A DNA stretch of 64,000 nt. Origin: Sagittula salina (lineage in GTDB: Bacteria > Pseudomonadota > Alphaproteobacteria > Rhodobacterales > Rhodobacteraceae). Both the position numbers and the translations under genes were made by a program. Shown in pieces: positions 9,065-18,500 of this stretch. The DNA is taken from the NCBI RefSeq assembly GCF_017813235.1, contig NZ_JAGISH010000006.1, forward strand, positions 124,001 to 188,000, given 5' to 3'. The notes below the pieces were generated by a model. The model was not told where the DNA came from, ran no database searches, and was given only the letters and a program-made list of their open reading frames with translations. Within the stretch, counting starts at the first letter, position 1, and every line of letters begins with the position of its first letter.

Positions 9065-9529
9065 TCAAGGGCGCTGCGCTTCGGTCCCCCGGATAATCCA
9101 CCCGGTATCCCGGCGCAGGTCAGCGTAGGTGGCCGTCACGCCCAGCCAGGCAATCGCCGCGTCGGCGTCATGGTTGCTGTGCACTTCGATGCCATCGAAA
9201 TTCGATGCAAAACCTTCATACATCCGGGCAATCCCCAGACCGTAGCTTCCGGCGGGGGCGTAGACCGCCTGACGCGAGATTTCGTCTTCGGGCCGACGAT
9301 TGGCCATTTGATATAGCCCACTGCCCAGAAAGTCCGGCGCGGTCAGGTCGGTCTCCTCCAACTGGGAGAGGTCCAGGAAAAGGTGCCGGATCCCGCTGGC
9401 AAGCGCATTGCTCATCATCGACTGCCGGTTGATCCGGGATCTCGTTCTCAGGTAACGCCCTTCGATCCGCACGGCGATGGTATTCGCAGTCAGCAATAGC
9501 GTGGAGTAGACCCCTACTTCCTTGATCAT
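9065..9529 (-). CDS. hypothetical protein, possible STAS-like fold
   Basis: A 154-residue soluble protein starting MIKEVGVYSTLLLTANTIAVRIEG, with AGAGGAACG upstream, preferred over an ATG 21 nt earlier. The central segment LFLDLSQLEETDLTAPDF and the C-terminal DADAAIAWLG have the strand-helix rhythm of STAS/SpoIIAA-like domains (the AIAWL ending is frequent in that group). The resemblance is loose and no phosphorylatable serine site can be assigned. Function unknown. Confidence 0.6.
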   Translation of the reverse strand: MIKEVGVYSTLLLTANTIAVRIEGRYLRTRSRINRQSMMSNALASGIRHLFLDLSQLEETDLTAPDFLGSGLYQMANRRPEDEISRQAVYAPAGSYGLGIARMYEGFASNFDGIEVHSNHDADAAIAWLGVTATYADLRRDTGWIIRGTEAQRP

Positions 9530-9703
9530 TGACCGTTCCTCTAGCGTCAACCGACGTTTCCCGGTTGCGCACCTCTTGTCAAGTCAACCGGCGCCTGATG
9601 CGGCGACGGTTACGCTTCGGGCCACCGGCCCCGGCCCTGGGAAAGCGCTGGTATCCGCGGACGAGGTTCGCTTAGGGTTGCGGAATCCAAAGGAAAGGTA
9701 TCG

Positions 9704-11059
9704 ATGGAGCCGGATACGCTACCGCTTGACCCGGACATGCTGCGGCAGGTCATCCAGTTCCTGCTGGCCGAGGGCAGCAGCTTCTGGCGCGAGTTGACGC
9801 GCAAGTGGACGCTGTACCAACTGGGGATCGCGTTGGCGGTCTATGCCTGCGCCTGGATGCTGGCATGGGGGCTCGGGCCGCGCTACAACGACTGGCTCAG
9901 AACGCGCGATGGCTGGGCAAAGTGGCGGCTGCGCATTGGCCTGCTGGTGCAACGCCGGATGCGGATGATCCTCTTCGTGCTGCTGATCTGGGTGGTCTAC
10001 CTCGTGATGAAGGAAGTCACCTGGGGATCGCGCTCTGTCCTGCTGCGCATCATCGCGAACCTTGCGGCGGCGTGGCTGTTCATCGCCTTTGCAACGCGGG
10101 TCTTCCTGAGCCCGGCCATGGCATTCGTGGTGCGCTACGGCGCGTGGACCTGGGCGACGCTGTCGATCCTTGGCCTGCATGACAAGACCCGCGTCCTGCT
10201 GGATAGTCTGGCAATCACGCTGGGAGACACACGCCTGTCGCTCTGGCTGCTGCTGAAGGCAGTGGTGGTCATGGCCACGCTCATGGCGCTGGCACGGCTG
10301 GCGGCGGGGGCTTCCGCGGCGTCGATCCAGCGTAACCGCGACATCAGCCCGTCGATGCAGGTGCTGGCGGTGAAGGTGCTGCAGGTGATGCTCTTCGGCG
10401 CGGCCTTCTTCCTCGGGCTGAAGGCGGCGGGGGTCGATCTGACCGGCCTCGCGGTTCTCTCGGGCGCGATTGGCGTGGGCCTCGGCTTCGGCCTGCAGAA
10501 GGTCGTGTCGAACCTCGTCTCCGGCATCATCATCCTGCTCGACAAATCGATCAAGCCCGGCGACGTCATCAGCCTCGGCGACACTTTCGGCTGGATCGAG
10601 AGCCTCGGCGCGCGCTATGTCTCGGTGGTGACCCGGGACGGCAAGGAATACCTGATCCCGAACGAGGACCTGATCACGGGCCAGGTGGTGAACTGGTCGC
10701 ATTCCAACGACTTCGTGCGGCTCGACATTCACTTTGGCTGTTCCTACCACGACGACCCGCACGCGGTGCGCAGCATCGCCATCGAGGCTGCCAAAAGCGT
10801 GGACCGGGTGCTGACGACAAAGCCGCCAGTCTGCCACATCGTGGGCTTTGGCGATTCGTCCGTGGATTACATCTTGCGGTTCTGGATCACCGACCCGACC
10901 GGCGGGCTGACCAACATTCGCGGAAACGTCTTTCTGGCGCTGTGGGACGCGTTCCGGGAGAACGACATTTCCATCCCCTTCCCACAACGCGAAGTCCGCC
11001 TTCTGGGCGATGCGCCGGTCCCGGCCGCGAAGGGAGACGGCGGGCCACAGCGCGGCTGA
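9704..11059 (+). CDS. mechanosensitive ion channel, MscS family
   Basis: A 451-residue inner-membrane protein. Several N-terminal hydrophobic helices (about residues 30-250) lead into the MscS pore helix and beta domain: LSGAIGVGLGFGLQKVVSNLVSGIIILLDKSIKPGDVI near residues 255-290, then GWIESLGARYVSVVTRDGKEYLIPNEDLI. It is longer than E. coli MscS (286 aa), with extra N-terminal helices as in YbdG/YnaI-type channels. Expected role: release of solutes on hypo-osmotic shock. Confidence 0.93.
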   Translation: MEPDTLPLDPDMLRQVIQFLLAEGSSFWRELTRKWTLYQLGIALAVYACAWMLAWGLGPRYNDWLRTRDGWAKWRLRIGLLVQRRMRMILFVLLIWVVYLVMKEVTWGSRSVLLRIIANLAAAWLFIAFATRVFLSPAMAFVVRYGAWTWATLSILGLHDKTRVLLDSLAITLGDTRLSLWLLLKAVVVMATLMALARLAAGASAASIQRNRDISPSMQVLAVKVLQVMLFGAAFFLGLKAAGVDLTGLAVLSGAIGVGLGFGLQKVVSNLVSGIIILLDKSIKPGDVISLGDTFGWIESLGARYVSVVTRDGKEYLIPNEDLITGQVVNWSHSNDFVRLDIHFGCSYHDDPHAVRSIAIEAAKSVDRVLTTKPPVCHIVGFGDSSVDYILRFWITDPTGGLTNIRGNVFLALWDAFRENDISIPFPQREVRLLGDAPVPAAKGDGGPQRG

Positions 11060-11179
11060 TCCGAAGCCATGGGTGCGCCCCCCTGACGGAACGTTGCGGC
11101 TGACAATGCCGGACCCGGCGCGCATAGTCCGCGTGACCGTCCGGCGCATGGCGCCGGCGCAAGGATCAGGGAGAGAGAA

Positions 11180-12367
11180 ATGAGCCAGTTGACCGAAGAA
11201 ATCGTCATCCTCGGCGGTGCCCGCACCGCCATCGGCACCTTTGGCGGGTCGCTGTCGGGCGTGGCGCCCGTGGACACCGCCGCCACCGTGGCCAAGGCCG
11301 CGATGGAGCGCGCAGGCGTGGAGCCGGGGCAGATCGGGACGGTCGTTTTCGGGCAGGTCATCAACACCGAGCCGCAGGACATGTACCTGGGCCGCGTCGC
11401 CGCCATCCGCGCGGGCGTGCCGGACACGGTCCCGGCGATGAACGTCAACCGCCTCTGCGGGTCGGGCGCGCAGGCCATCGTGTCGGGCGCGCAGGCGCTG
11501 GCTCTGGGGGACGCCGATTTCGCGCTGGTCGGCGGGGCGGAAGCCATGTCGCGCTCGCCCTACATCGTCCCGGCACAGCGCTGGGGTGCAAAGATGGGCG
11601 ACGTGAAAGCGCTGGACATGATGCTCGGAACGCTGAACTGCCCCTTCGGATCGGGCCACATGGGCATCACCGCCGAGAATGTCTCGGCCGAGAACGCGAT
11701 CACCCGTGCGCAACAGGACGCCTTTGCACTGGAAAGCCAGCGGCGCGCGGCACAAGCCATCGCGGAGAGTCGCTTTGACAGCCAGATTGTGCCGGTCGAA
11801 GTACGGGTGAAGCGGGACACGGTGGAATTCCGGGTCGACGAGCACCCGAAGGCCACCACGGCGGAGGCGCTGGCGGGGCTGCGCCCGGCTTTCCGGAAGG
11901 ATGGCACGGTGACGGCGGGCAATGCGTCGGGCATCAACGACGGCGCGGCGGCGCTGGTGCTGGCGCGGGCCGATGCGGCGCGGCGCGCCGGTCTGACGCC
12001 GCGCGCGCGGGTGCTGGGATACGCCCACGCGGGGGTGCGGCCGGAGGTGATGGGTATCGGTCCAGTCCCGGCGGTGGAGGCGCTGCTGAAGCGCACCGGC
12101 CTGTCGGTGGGCGACTTCGACGTGATCGAGAGCAACGAAGCCTTTGCCGCGCAGGCGCTGGCGGTGAACAAGGCGCTGGGCCTCGACCCGGCAAAGGTGA
12201 ACCCGAACGGCGGAGCCATCGCACTGGGTCACCCGGTAGGCGCGACCGGCGCGATCATCACGGTAAAGGCCCTGTACGAACTGGAGCGAACCGGCGGGCG
12301 GCGTGCGCTGATCACCATGTGCATTGGTGGCGGTCAGGGCATCGCCGTGGCAATCGAGCGCATCTGA
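11180..12367 (+). CDS. acetyl-CoA C-acetyltransferase / beta-ketothiolase
   Basis: A 395-residue thiolase. The nucleophile is C93 in NRLCGSGAQAIVSGAQ, H351 lies in GHPVGATGA, and the general base C381 lies in CIGGGQGIA. It condenses or thiolyses acyl-CoA in fatty-acid/PHB or ketogenic pathways. Nothing nearby (no phaB or 3-hydroxyacyl-CoA dehydrogenase) decides between AtoB, BktB or PhaA roles. It has a good Shine-Dalgarno (gggagagagaa). Standalone gene between mscS and yqhA. Confidence 0.95.
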   Translation: MSQLTEEIVILGGARTAIGTFGGSLSGVAPVDTAATVAKAAMERAGVEPGQIGTVVFGQVINTEPQDMYLGRVAAIRAGVPDTVPAMNVNRLCGSGAQAIVSGAQALALGDADFALVGGAEAMSRSPYIVPAQRWGAKMGDVKALDMMLGTLNCPFGSGHMGITAENVSAENAITRAQQDAFALESQRRAAQAIAESRFDSQIVPVEVRVKRDTVEFRVDEHPKATTAEALAGLRPAFRKDGTVTAGNASGINDGAAALVLARADAARRAGLTPRARVLGYAHAGVRPEVMGIGPVPAVEALLKRTGLSVGDFDVIESNEAFAAQALAVNKALGLDPAKVNPNGGAIALGHPVGATGAIITVKALYELERTGGRRALITMCIGGGQGIAVAIERI

Positions 12368-12385
12368 AACCATCCAGAACCTGAG

Positions 12386-12409
12386 GTAGGTCGGGGACAA
12401 CCCCGACCT
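12386..12409. other. perfect hairpin between thiolase and yqhA
   Basis: aggtcggggacaaccccgacct forms a 9-bp perfect stem with a 4-nt loop about 20 nt after the thiolase stop. There is no T-run on the plus strand; it may be an RNA-stability or attenuating hairpin. Confidence 0.5.
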
Positions 12410-12428
12410 GCGACATGGAGTGCCCCTG

Positions 12429-12905
12429 ATGCGACCCGTTCTTGGACATGCCCGTTACCTTGTGATGATCGCGGTGATCGGAGCGCTGGTCGCCGCCGTT
12501 TGTCTGCTGCTCTATGGCTTTCTCGAAGGCGGAAAGCTGGTCTGGTACCTGCTCGAAAAGGGCGAGATCAGCCGCAAGGGTGCCAAGGAGATGGCGCTGG
12601 AATTCATCGAGATCATCGACCTCTTCCTGATGGGCACGGTGTTCTACATCGTTTCCGTGGGGCTGTATTCGCTGTTCATCGACGCGGGCGTGCCGACGCC
12701 GGACTGGCTGAAGATCCGCACACTGGACGACCTCAAGAACAAGCTGGTGGCTGTGGTCATCGTTGTACTGGCGGTTGTCTTCCTCGGGCAGGCGGTGACG
12801 TGGGACGGCGTGCGCGACCTGATGGGGCTGGGCGTCGGCATTGCGGCGGTGATCGCGGCGCTCACGTGGTTCCTGAGCGTGAAGTCCTCGAAGACGGACA
12901 AATGA
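12429..12905 (+). CDS. YqhA-family (UPF0114) membrane protein
   Basis: About 158 residues with three or four TM helices. It resembles the YqhA/UPF0114 family (MIAVIGALVAAVCLLLYGFLEGG ... FLMGTVFYIVSVGLYSLFI ... IRTLDDLKNKLVAVVIVVLAVVFLG). Function is not established. The ATG at 12429 is preferred because GGAG lies 8 nt upstream; a GTG at 12420 is also open in frame. Confidence 0.85.
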   Translation: MRPVLGHARYLVMIAVIGALVAAVCLLLYGFLEGGKLVWYLLEKGEISRKGAKEMALEFIEIIDLFLMGTVFYIVSVGLYSLFIDAGVPTPDWLKIRTLDDLKNKLVAVVIVVLAVVFLGQAVTWDGVRDLMGLGVGIAAVIAALTWFLSVKSSKTDK

Positions 12906-12959
12906 AGGGCGAGGGGCGCTGCCCCTCGCGCTCCCCGCGGTATTTGAGGAACCAAAGAA
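12906..12959. repeat. intergenic repeat element (hairpin + ggtattt...accaaag), copy 1
   Basis: A hairpin gcgaggggc/gcccctcgc is followed by ccccgcggtatttgaggaaccaaagaag. Related elements occur in opposite orientation at 26671-26730 and about 37527-37565. It lies between convergent yqhA and pbpC, where it could act as a bidirectional terminator. Confidence 0.6.
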
Positions 12960-12984
12960 GGGGGGAAGGGCGCGATTTTCGACG

Positions 12985-15000
12985 TCAGTGCAGTTCGACG
13001 GTGGCGCGCCCGGATTGGCCGGTCGAATCGATCACCGAAAGGGTGGTGAAGCCCGGGCCGGCAACCGGCGCCAAAAACTGCGGGCGCATGAGCCCGGTGG
13101 CGAGAACCGCTCCGTCCGCCATCAGTGTGTAGGGGGGTATGCCCCCGCGCAGCTTGACCGGCACGCCTTGGGACGCGACCTGCAGCGTGACGCCATCGGG
13201 CGGGAAGGTCAGCTGCAGCGCGGGGGTTTCCGCGCGCGGGCCGAAGCGCTGCAAATGGGCGGGGAGTCTGGCATTGGTCGTGATGAGCGTTTCGGGCGGC
13301 GGCGGGCGCAGCGGTTCGGCGCGGGGGCTGGCGCGGCCGAGCGCCTCGAAGAGGACGGGAGCGGCGAGCGCGGCCCCGAAGGCCCCCGGCACAGGCGTGC
13401 CGTCCGGGCGCCCGATCCAGACCCCCGCGACGAAGCGCCCGTCCCAGCCCAGTGCCAATGCGTCGCGGTGGCCATAGGAGGTGCCGGTCTTCCAGGCAAT
13501 GCGCCCTGCCGATCCGGCGGCGGGGGGCGGGGTAATGTCGGCGAGGATGCTCTGGATCTGCCAGGCAGCGGCGCCGGAGAGCAGCCGTTGTTGCGCAGGG
13601 AGGGCGGTGCCCCTGAGCCAGTGCAGAGGGCGGGCGGTGCCAGCGTTGGCGAGGGCGGCGTAGAGCTGGGTCATCTCCTCCAGTGTCAGGCCGACGCCGC
13701 CAAGAGAGAGGGCAAGGCCGGGGGAGCCGCCTTGCAGTGCCGGCTTCAGCCCCGCGGCGCGCAGGGCCGCCATGACATGGGCGGGGCCGAGCGTCTCTGT
13801 AAGGCGCACGACGGGGATATTCAGCGACAGTTGCAGCGCGCGCCGCGCCGAGAGTTCGCCGCGGTATTCGCCGTCGAAGTTCTGCGGCGCGTAGGTGCCG
13901 AAGTGCACTGGCGTATCGAGGATAAGGGTTTCGGGGTGCGCCAGCCCGCGGTCAAAGGCCAGCCCGTAGACCAGCGGTTTCAGCGTCGAGCCCGGCGAGC
14001 GCTGCGCCGTGGTCATGTCGACGAAGCCCTGGTTTTCGGTCCCCGCGTAGTCCGGCGCTCCCACGGAGGCCAGGATTTCCCCGGTCTGGTGGTCGGCCAG
14101 CACGATGGCCAGCGACAGGCGCGGGTCGAGGCGCCTGGCATGGGTGCGGGCGAGGTTTTCAAGGCTCTGCTGCAAGGTCGCGTCGACGGTCAGGTCATGC
14201 CGTCCGGGGCCAAGCGCCAGCGCGCGGTCCGACAGGTGCGGCGCGAGCAGTGGCATTGGGTGCCGCCCCTCCGGTGAGGGATCGAGCGCGTCGGAGCGCG
14301 CCGCTGCAAGCGGGATCACGCCCTCCCCTGCCATGCGCAGCATGACGCGGTTGCGGGCGGCGCGGGCGGTCTTTGGGTGGCGATCAGGGCGCCGGCTTTC
14401 GGGTGCCTGGGGCAGCGCCACCAGCAGCGCGGCCTCTGCCGGAGTCAGGCGGCGGGGCTCCTTGCCGAGCCAGATCAGCGAGGCGGCGCGGACGCCTTCG
14501 ACGTTACCGCCGTAGGGGGCGAGCAGGGAATAAAGCGAGAGGATCTGGTCCTTGGACAGGTTCCGTTCCAGCGCCAGCGCGACACGCATCTGGCGCAGTT
14601 TGCCCTGCCACTGACCGGTTGTGCCGTGCTCCAGCAGGCGGGCGGTCTGCATGGTCAGCGTCGAGGCGCCGGAGACCAGCCGCCCGTGCCACAGCCGTTG
14701 CGCGACAGCGCGCGTGACGGCGAGGATATCGACGCCGGGGTGGTCCCAGAACCGTTTGTCCTCGTAGGCGACAAGCATCCGGTAGAACAGTGGATCGACC
14801 TGGTCCGGCGTCACCGCCATGCGCCAGATGCCGTCCTCGATGGTGTAGGCGCGCAGCAGCGTGCCTTTGCGGTCGCGCACCTCCGGGGAGGTGGCGTGGA
14901 CCAGCAGCGGCAGGTCTGTCGCGTTGATCCACGCGGTCAGCCGGTCGTTACCGAGCGCGACGGCCCAGAGCGCCACGACCAAAGCCAGAAGGCTACGCAT
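12985..15000 (-). CDS. pbpC: penicillin-binding protein 1C (bifunctional transglycosylase/transpeptidase)
   Basis: A 671-residue peptidoglycan synthase. It has an N-terminal signal anchor (LLALVVALWAVALG), a GT51 domain (VAYEDKRFWDHPGVD and GASTLTMQTARLL), and a transpeptidase domain with SPGSTLKPLVYG (SxxK; likely nucleophile) and KTGTSYG. A C-terminal beta-domain (from about PPPPETLITTNARLP) is typical of PbpC. Start 15000 overlaps the preceding gene's TAG by 8 nt (gATGCGTAG); an upstream ATG at 15042 is less likely. It follows an alpha-2-macroglobulin gene, the association seen in E. coli (yfhM-pbpC). Confidence 0.95.
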   Translation of the reverse strand: MRSLLALVVALWAVALGNDRLTAWINATDLPLLVHATSPEVRDRKGTLLRAYTIEDGIWRMAVTPDQVDPLFYRMLVAYEDKRFWDHPGVDILAVTRAVAQRLWHGRLVSGASTLTMQTARLLEHGTTGQWQGKLRQMRVALALERNLSKDQILSLYSLLAPYGGNVEGVRAASLIWLGKEPRRLTPAEAALLVALPQAPESRRPDRHPKTARAARNRVMLRMAGEGVIPLAAARSDALDPSPEGRHPMPLLAPHLSDRALALGPGRHDLTVDATLQQSLENLARTHARRLDPRLSLAIVLADHQTGEILASVGAPDYAGTENQGFVDMTTAQRSPGSTLKPLVYGLAFDRGLAHPETLILDTPVHFGTYAPQNFDGEYRGELSARRALQLSLNIPVVRLTETLGPAHVMAALRAAGLKPALQGGSPGLALSLGGVGLTLEEMTQLYAALANAGTARPLHWLRGTALPAQQRLLSGAAAWQIQSILADITPPPAAGSAGRIAWKTGTSYGHRDALALGWDGRFVAGVWIGRPDGTPVPGAFGAALAAPVLFEALGRASPRAEPLRPPPPETLITTNARLPAHLQRFGPRAETPALQLTFPPDGVTLQVASQGVPVKLRGGIPPYTLMADGAVLATGLMRPQFLAPVAGPGFTTLSVIDSTGQSGRATVELH

Positions 15001-15547
15001 CGGCCCGTTCCCAAAGGCCGGGATAAAGCTGGACAAAGCCATGGTCGTCCACCTTCAGGTGGGTCTCGTACCCAGACTCCTCAGCGGTGTAGCGCACGAA
15101 GTGATCGCGGGCGCGGGTATAGGACTGCGTCAGGACCGACAGCGTCGGCCCCGGCAGCCGCACCCAAACAGAGCGCGTGTCGATCCTGCCCACTTGCGGC
15201 AGCCGCCGGAGCGGCATGAGGTTCGTCGCCGGGGTGAAGGCGAGGTCGATATCCTCCGCTCCCGCGAGGTCAGGCACGGGAGTGTCGTTGAAGGTCCAGT
15301 CGTTGCCCTTGCGGGTGAACTTCCATGCGATCTCGATGCCCGCGTGTTCACCGGTCACGTCGGCAGACATCGTCCGCCAGTCGGGGCCAATGCGCACCAC
15401 GTAGTCGAGCGCCGCCCAGCCCGCCCCGTCGCGAAAGCGCGCGTGTCCGACGAGAAGATGGCCCTGCCCGGCGCGGGCAAGCCGACACTTGTCCTCGCCC
15501 TCGCGGTCCAGCGCCCGCCAGTGTGCGATAGCAATCGTTTCCGTCAT
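14993..15547 (-). CDS. putative glycolipid-binding family protein (PF06475-like)
   Basis: A 184-residue protein without a signal peptide. The segment DYVVRIGPDWRTMSADV followed by DIDLAFTPATNLMPLRRL matches my memory of the putative glycolipid-binding family (DUF1089), whose members carry a FTP.TN..P.RRL motif. The start ATG at 15547 overlaps the A2M stop (ATGA) and the end overlaps the pbpC start, so it is translationally coupled on both sides. It is the middle gene of an A2M-X-PBP1C operon. Function within that module is unknown. Confidence 0.8.
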   Translation of the reverse strand: MTETIAIAHWRALDREGEDKCRLARAGQGHLLVGHARFRDGAGWAALDYVVRIGPDWRTMSADVTGEHAGIEIAWKFTRKGNDWTFNDTPVPDLAGAEDIDLAFTPATNLMPLRRLPQVGRIDTRSVWVRLPGPTLSVLTQSYTRARDHFVRYTAEESGYETHLKVDDHGFVQLYPGLWERADA

Positions 15548-18500
15548 TCGCCGAGCACCGTCACCGTGCCGGAAGCCGTCGTGGCGCGGTAGTCGGGGCG
15601 GTACATGTCCTCGACCAGCGCGGCAGGGTGGTGGAACACCCCCGGCGACACAGCGCGCAGCATGTAAGCGAGGCGGAAGGGTTCCTCGTCGCGCTGATTC
15701 ACGGCGGCGAGGAAGCGGTCGGTGCGAAATTCCGAAAACTCCGCATCCGTGGTTTCCAGCCATGCCAGCGAGGACACGTCACCGGAACGGATCAGCGACG
15801 GATTGTCGATCTCCAGCCCCGCAGGCAGCGGGTCGTCGATCATCAGCCGGGCACGGGTGTCGTCAGAGGGTTTCACCGTGAGGACCGCCACCATGCGGTC
15901 GCCGGTGCGGATCTCTGTCACCGGCGCACCGGCGAGCGTGTAATAGGCGCGTTCGAGACGGTAGCCGTAGCCCGAAGCCTCTGTCGGGCCGTCGGGCACA
16001 CCAAGGGTGGTCAGCGTGATGTCGGTGGCGATGTCGCCGGTGTTCCTGAGCGTTGTCGGTTGCAGGGTCTGTGCGTCCAGCCTGCGGACGAAGGGCCCGG
16101 CCAGCGGCGCCCCGTTCAGCGCAAGGCCGGAGGCAGTGGGGTCCTGCACCATGGCGTGGGCCGCAAGCAGCGCCCAGGCCTGTTCCTGCGTCGACAGTGG
16201 CCGGTCGGCGGCAGAGACGCGCGTCACCAGCATGGCGCGATCGGCAACGTCGGAGCGCGCTTCCACGGCCAGCGACAGTACGCCCGCCGCGTCGCGCAGG
16301 GCGGTGCCGTAATCGGCACGGTAGATCCGTTCGGCGTTGACGGGCGTCCGCGCGATGCGGGCAGCGGCTTTGGCGAACAGGGCATCGGCGCGCGGCTGAT
16401 CGCCGTAGCTGGCCAGCGCCGCACCCAGTTGCGCCTGTGCCAGTGCCGTGCCCAGCGCGTCGGCGCGTTCGTCGGCGTAGTAGCGCAGATCGCCCATGGC
16501 GGCGGCGCCTTCGCGGGCGAGCACCATGAGGGCATAGGCGATCTCCTCCCCGCCCTCGTCGAAGTCCGCGGCATATGCCACGGTGTTCTTGAGGTTGTCG
16601 AGCGCGCTCTGGAAGGCGTGGTCGGGTACGGTGTAGCCCGCCGCCCGGGCGCGGGAGAGGAAATCGGTCACATAGGCATCGAGCCACGCGTCGCCGCTGT
16701 AGGCGCCCCAGAGGCCGAAGGCGCCGTTGGCATCCTGCCGCGTCAGGATGCGGGTGATGGACTGGTCGATGCGCAGGTCGATGCGGTCCTTGTTGCCAAG
16801 TCCCAGCGGTTCGGCAATCGCGGACATGTAAAGCAGCGGCAGCGCCTGAGACGTCACCTGCTCGGTGCAGCCGTAGGGGTACCGGTCGAGCGAGGCCAGC
16901 AGTCCCGGCGCGTCGAAACGCGCCAGCGGCCCGGCGGAGACGAGCGCGGAGGCGGTTTCAGGCCGCAGGTCGGCGAAAATCTCCGCATCGGCGGTAAAGG
17001 TCTGACCGGCGGCAAGCTGGAAGCGACGCGTCCGTCCCACAGCGGGATCATTGGCGCGCACGCCGAGGGTCAACTTTTTGGTCAGGCGCTGACCGTCAGG
17101 CGTGGTGAGCGCAACCGAGATGTGGTGATCTCCCACCATGAGGGCGGAAACGGCGGTTTCCATCCGCGCCTTGCCGCCTTCGGCCAGCGTGATCGGGTCG
17201 ACGATGGGCCCCATGAGCAGGCCTCCGTCGGTGGTGATTTCCAGCGCCATGTCCCCCGCTGGCCCCTTGGTGTGGGCGAATTCCAGCGCCAGCCGGGACT
17301 CGTCGCCGGGGGCGAGAAAGCGCGGCAGAGCGGCGGAAATCACCACCGGGTCGCGCACGATCACGTCCTTCTCGGCCGATCCGACGCCTTGCGAAGACCA
17401 GGCCACGGCCATCAGCCGCACGGTGCCGTTGAAATCGGGCAGGTCGAAGGCCACGGTGGCGTGCCCGTCCTTCACCGGCACGACGCCAGAGAAGAAGGCG
17501 ACGAGTTCCTCCGTGGGCGGCGGGCCTTGAAGGTCCATGCCGGCGCCGCCATCGCCGCCGGAGTTGACGGTGCCCATGGCCCCGTCGAGCCCGTTGATGA
17601 TGCGCCCGTAGATGTCGCGGATTTCAACGCCCAGCCTGCGCTGGCCAAAGTAGTAGCCAGCCGGATCGGGACTCTGGAACCCTGTGAGGTTCAGAATACC
17701 CACATCGACTGCGGCAACGGTGACATAGGCGTTTTCGCCGTCCGCCACATTGGCGACCTCCACTGTCGCGGCGAGGGGCGCACGCGGAGTGCTTTCGTCC
17801 GGGGCATCGAGGCTCACCGCCAGCCGGGCATCGCCGGGATCGACGGCGGCATGGGTCAGGCCCAGCGCGCGGGCCGGATTCTGACCGGCGACCACATCCA
17901 TCGGGCGGATCACCTGCGCGGTAACATAGACGCCCGCGCCCCAGTCGGCGGTGACCGGCAGGGCGAGGGTGTTCTCGCCCTCGCGCACCTCGACCGCCTG
18001 CATGGAGATCACTCGGTCGGCCAGCACCGTCACCAGCGCCTTGCCCGCGTAGCGTGGCACCATCCGCAGGGTCGCTGTCTCACCCTCGGTATAGGCGGGT
18101 TTGTCGAGCGACAGTTCCAGCATGTCGGGGGTCTCGCTCTCCGTCACCGGAGCGTACCAGCCGGCGGAAAATTCAGCGGAGGAGGCGAGGTAGGCGCCGT
18201 TCTCGCGCTCCACCACCATCTCGTAGCGGCCCCAGTCCAGCGGCGCCTGCACCGTCACCGGGTCGGTGCCCAGAGCGGCCTTGCCACGGGCGACGGTTTC
18301 ACGGGTTGTCACCGGCTCCCAGTACCAGGAGCCGTAGTTCTGATACCACTGGTAGCGCGTGGTGACGCGGTTCACTGTCCATGCCACGTCCATCGGCGCG
18401 GGCTTCAGGTCCGGGCCAACGGCAATCAACCGGAAGGAGGCCGTCGAGTCCTCGGCAAAGACCTCCGCACCCGGCCTGATCCCGATCATCGGCGTTGGCG

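Noticed and set aside
9719..12400. 893-codon open frame on the minus strand
   Set aside because: It is antisense to the MscS and thiolase genes, has low-complexity His/Arg/Gln composition and no family features; a high-GC shadow frame.
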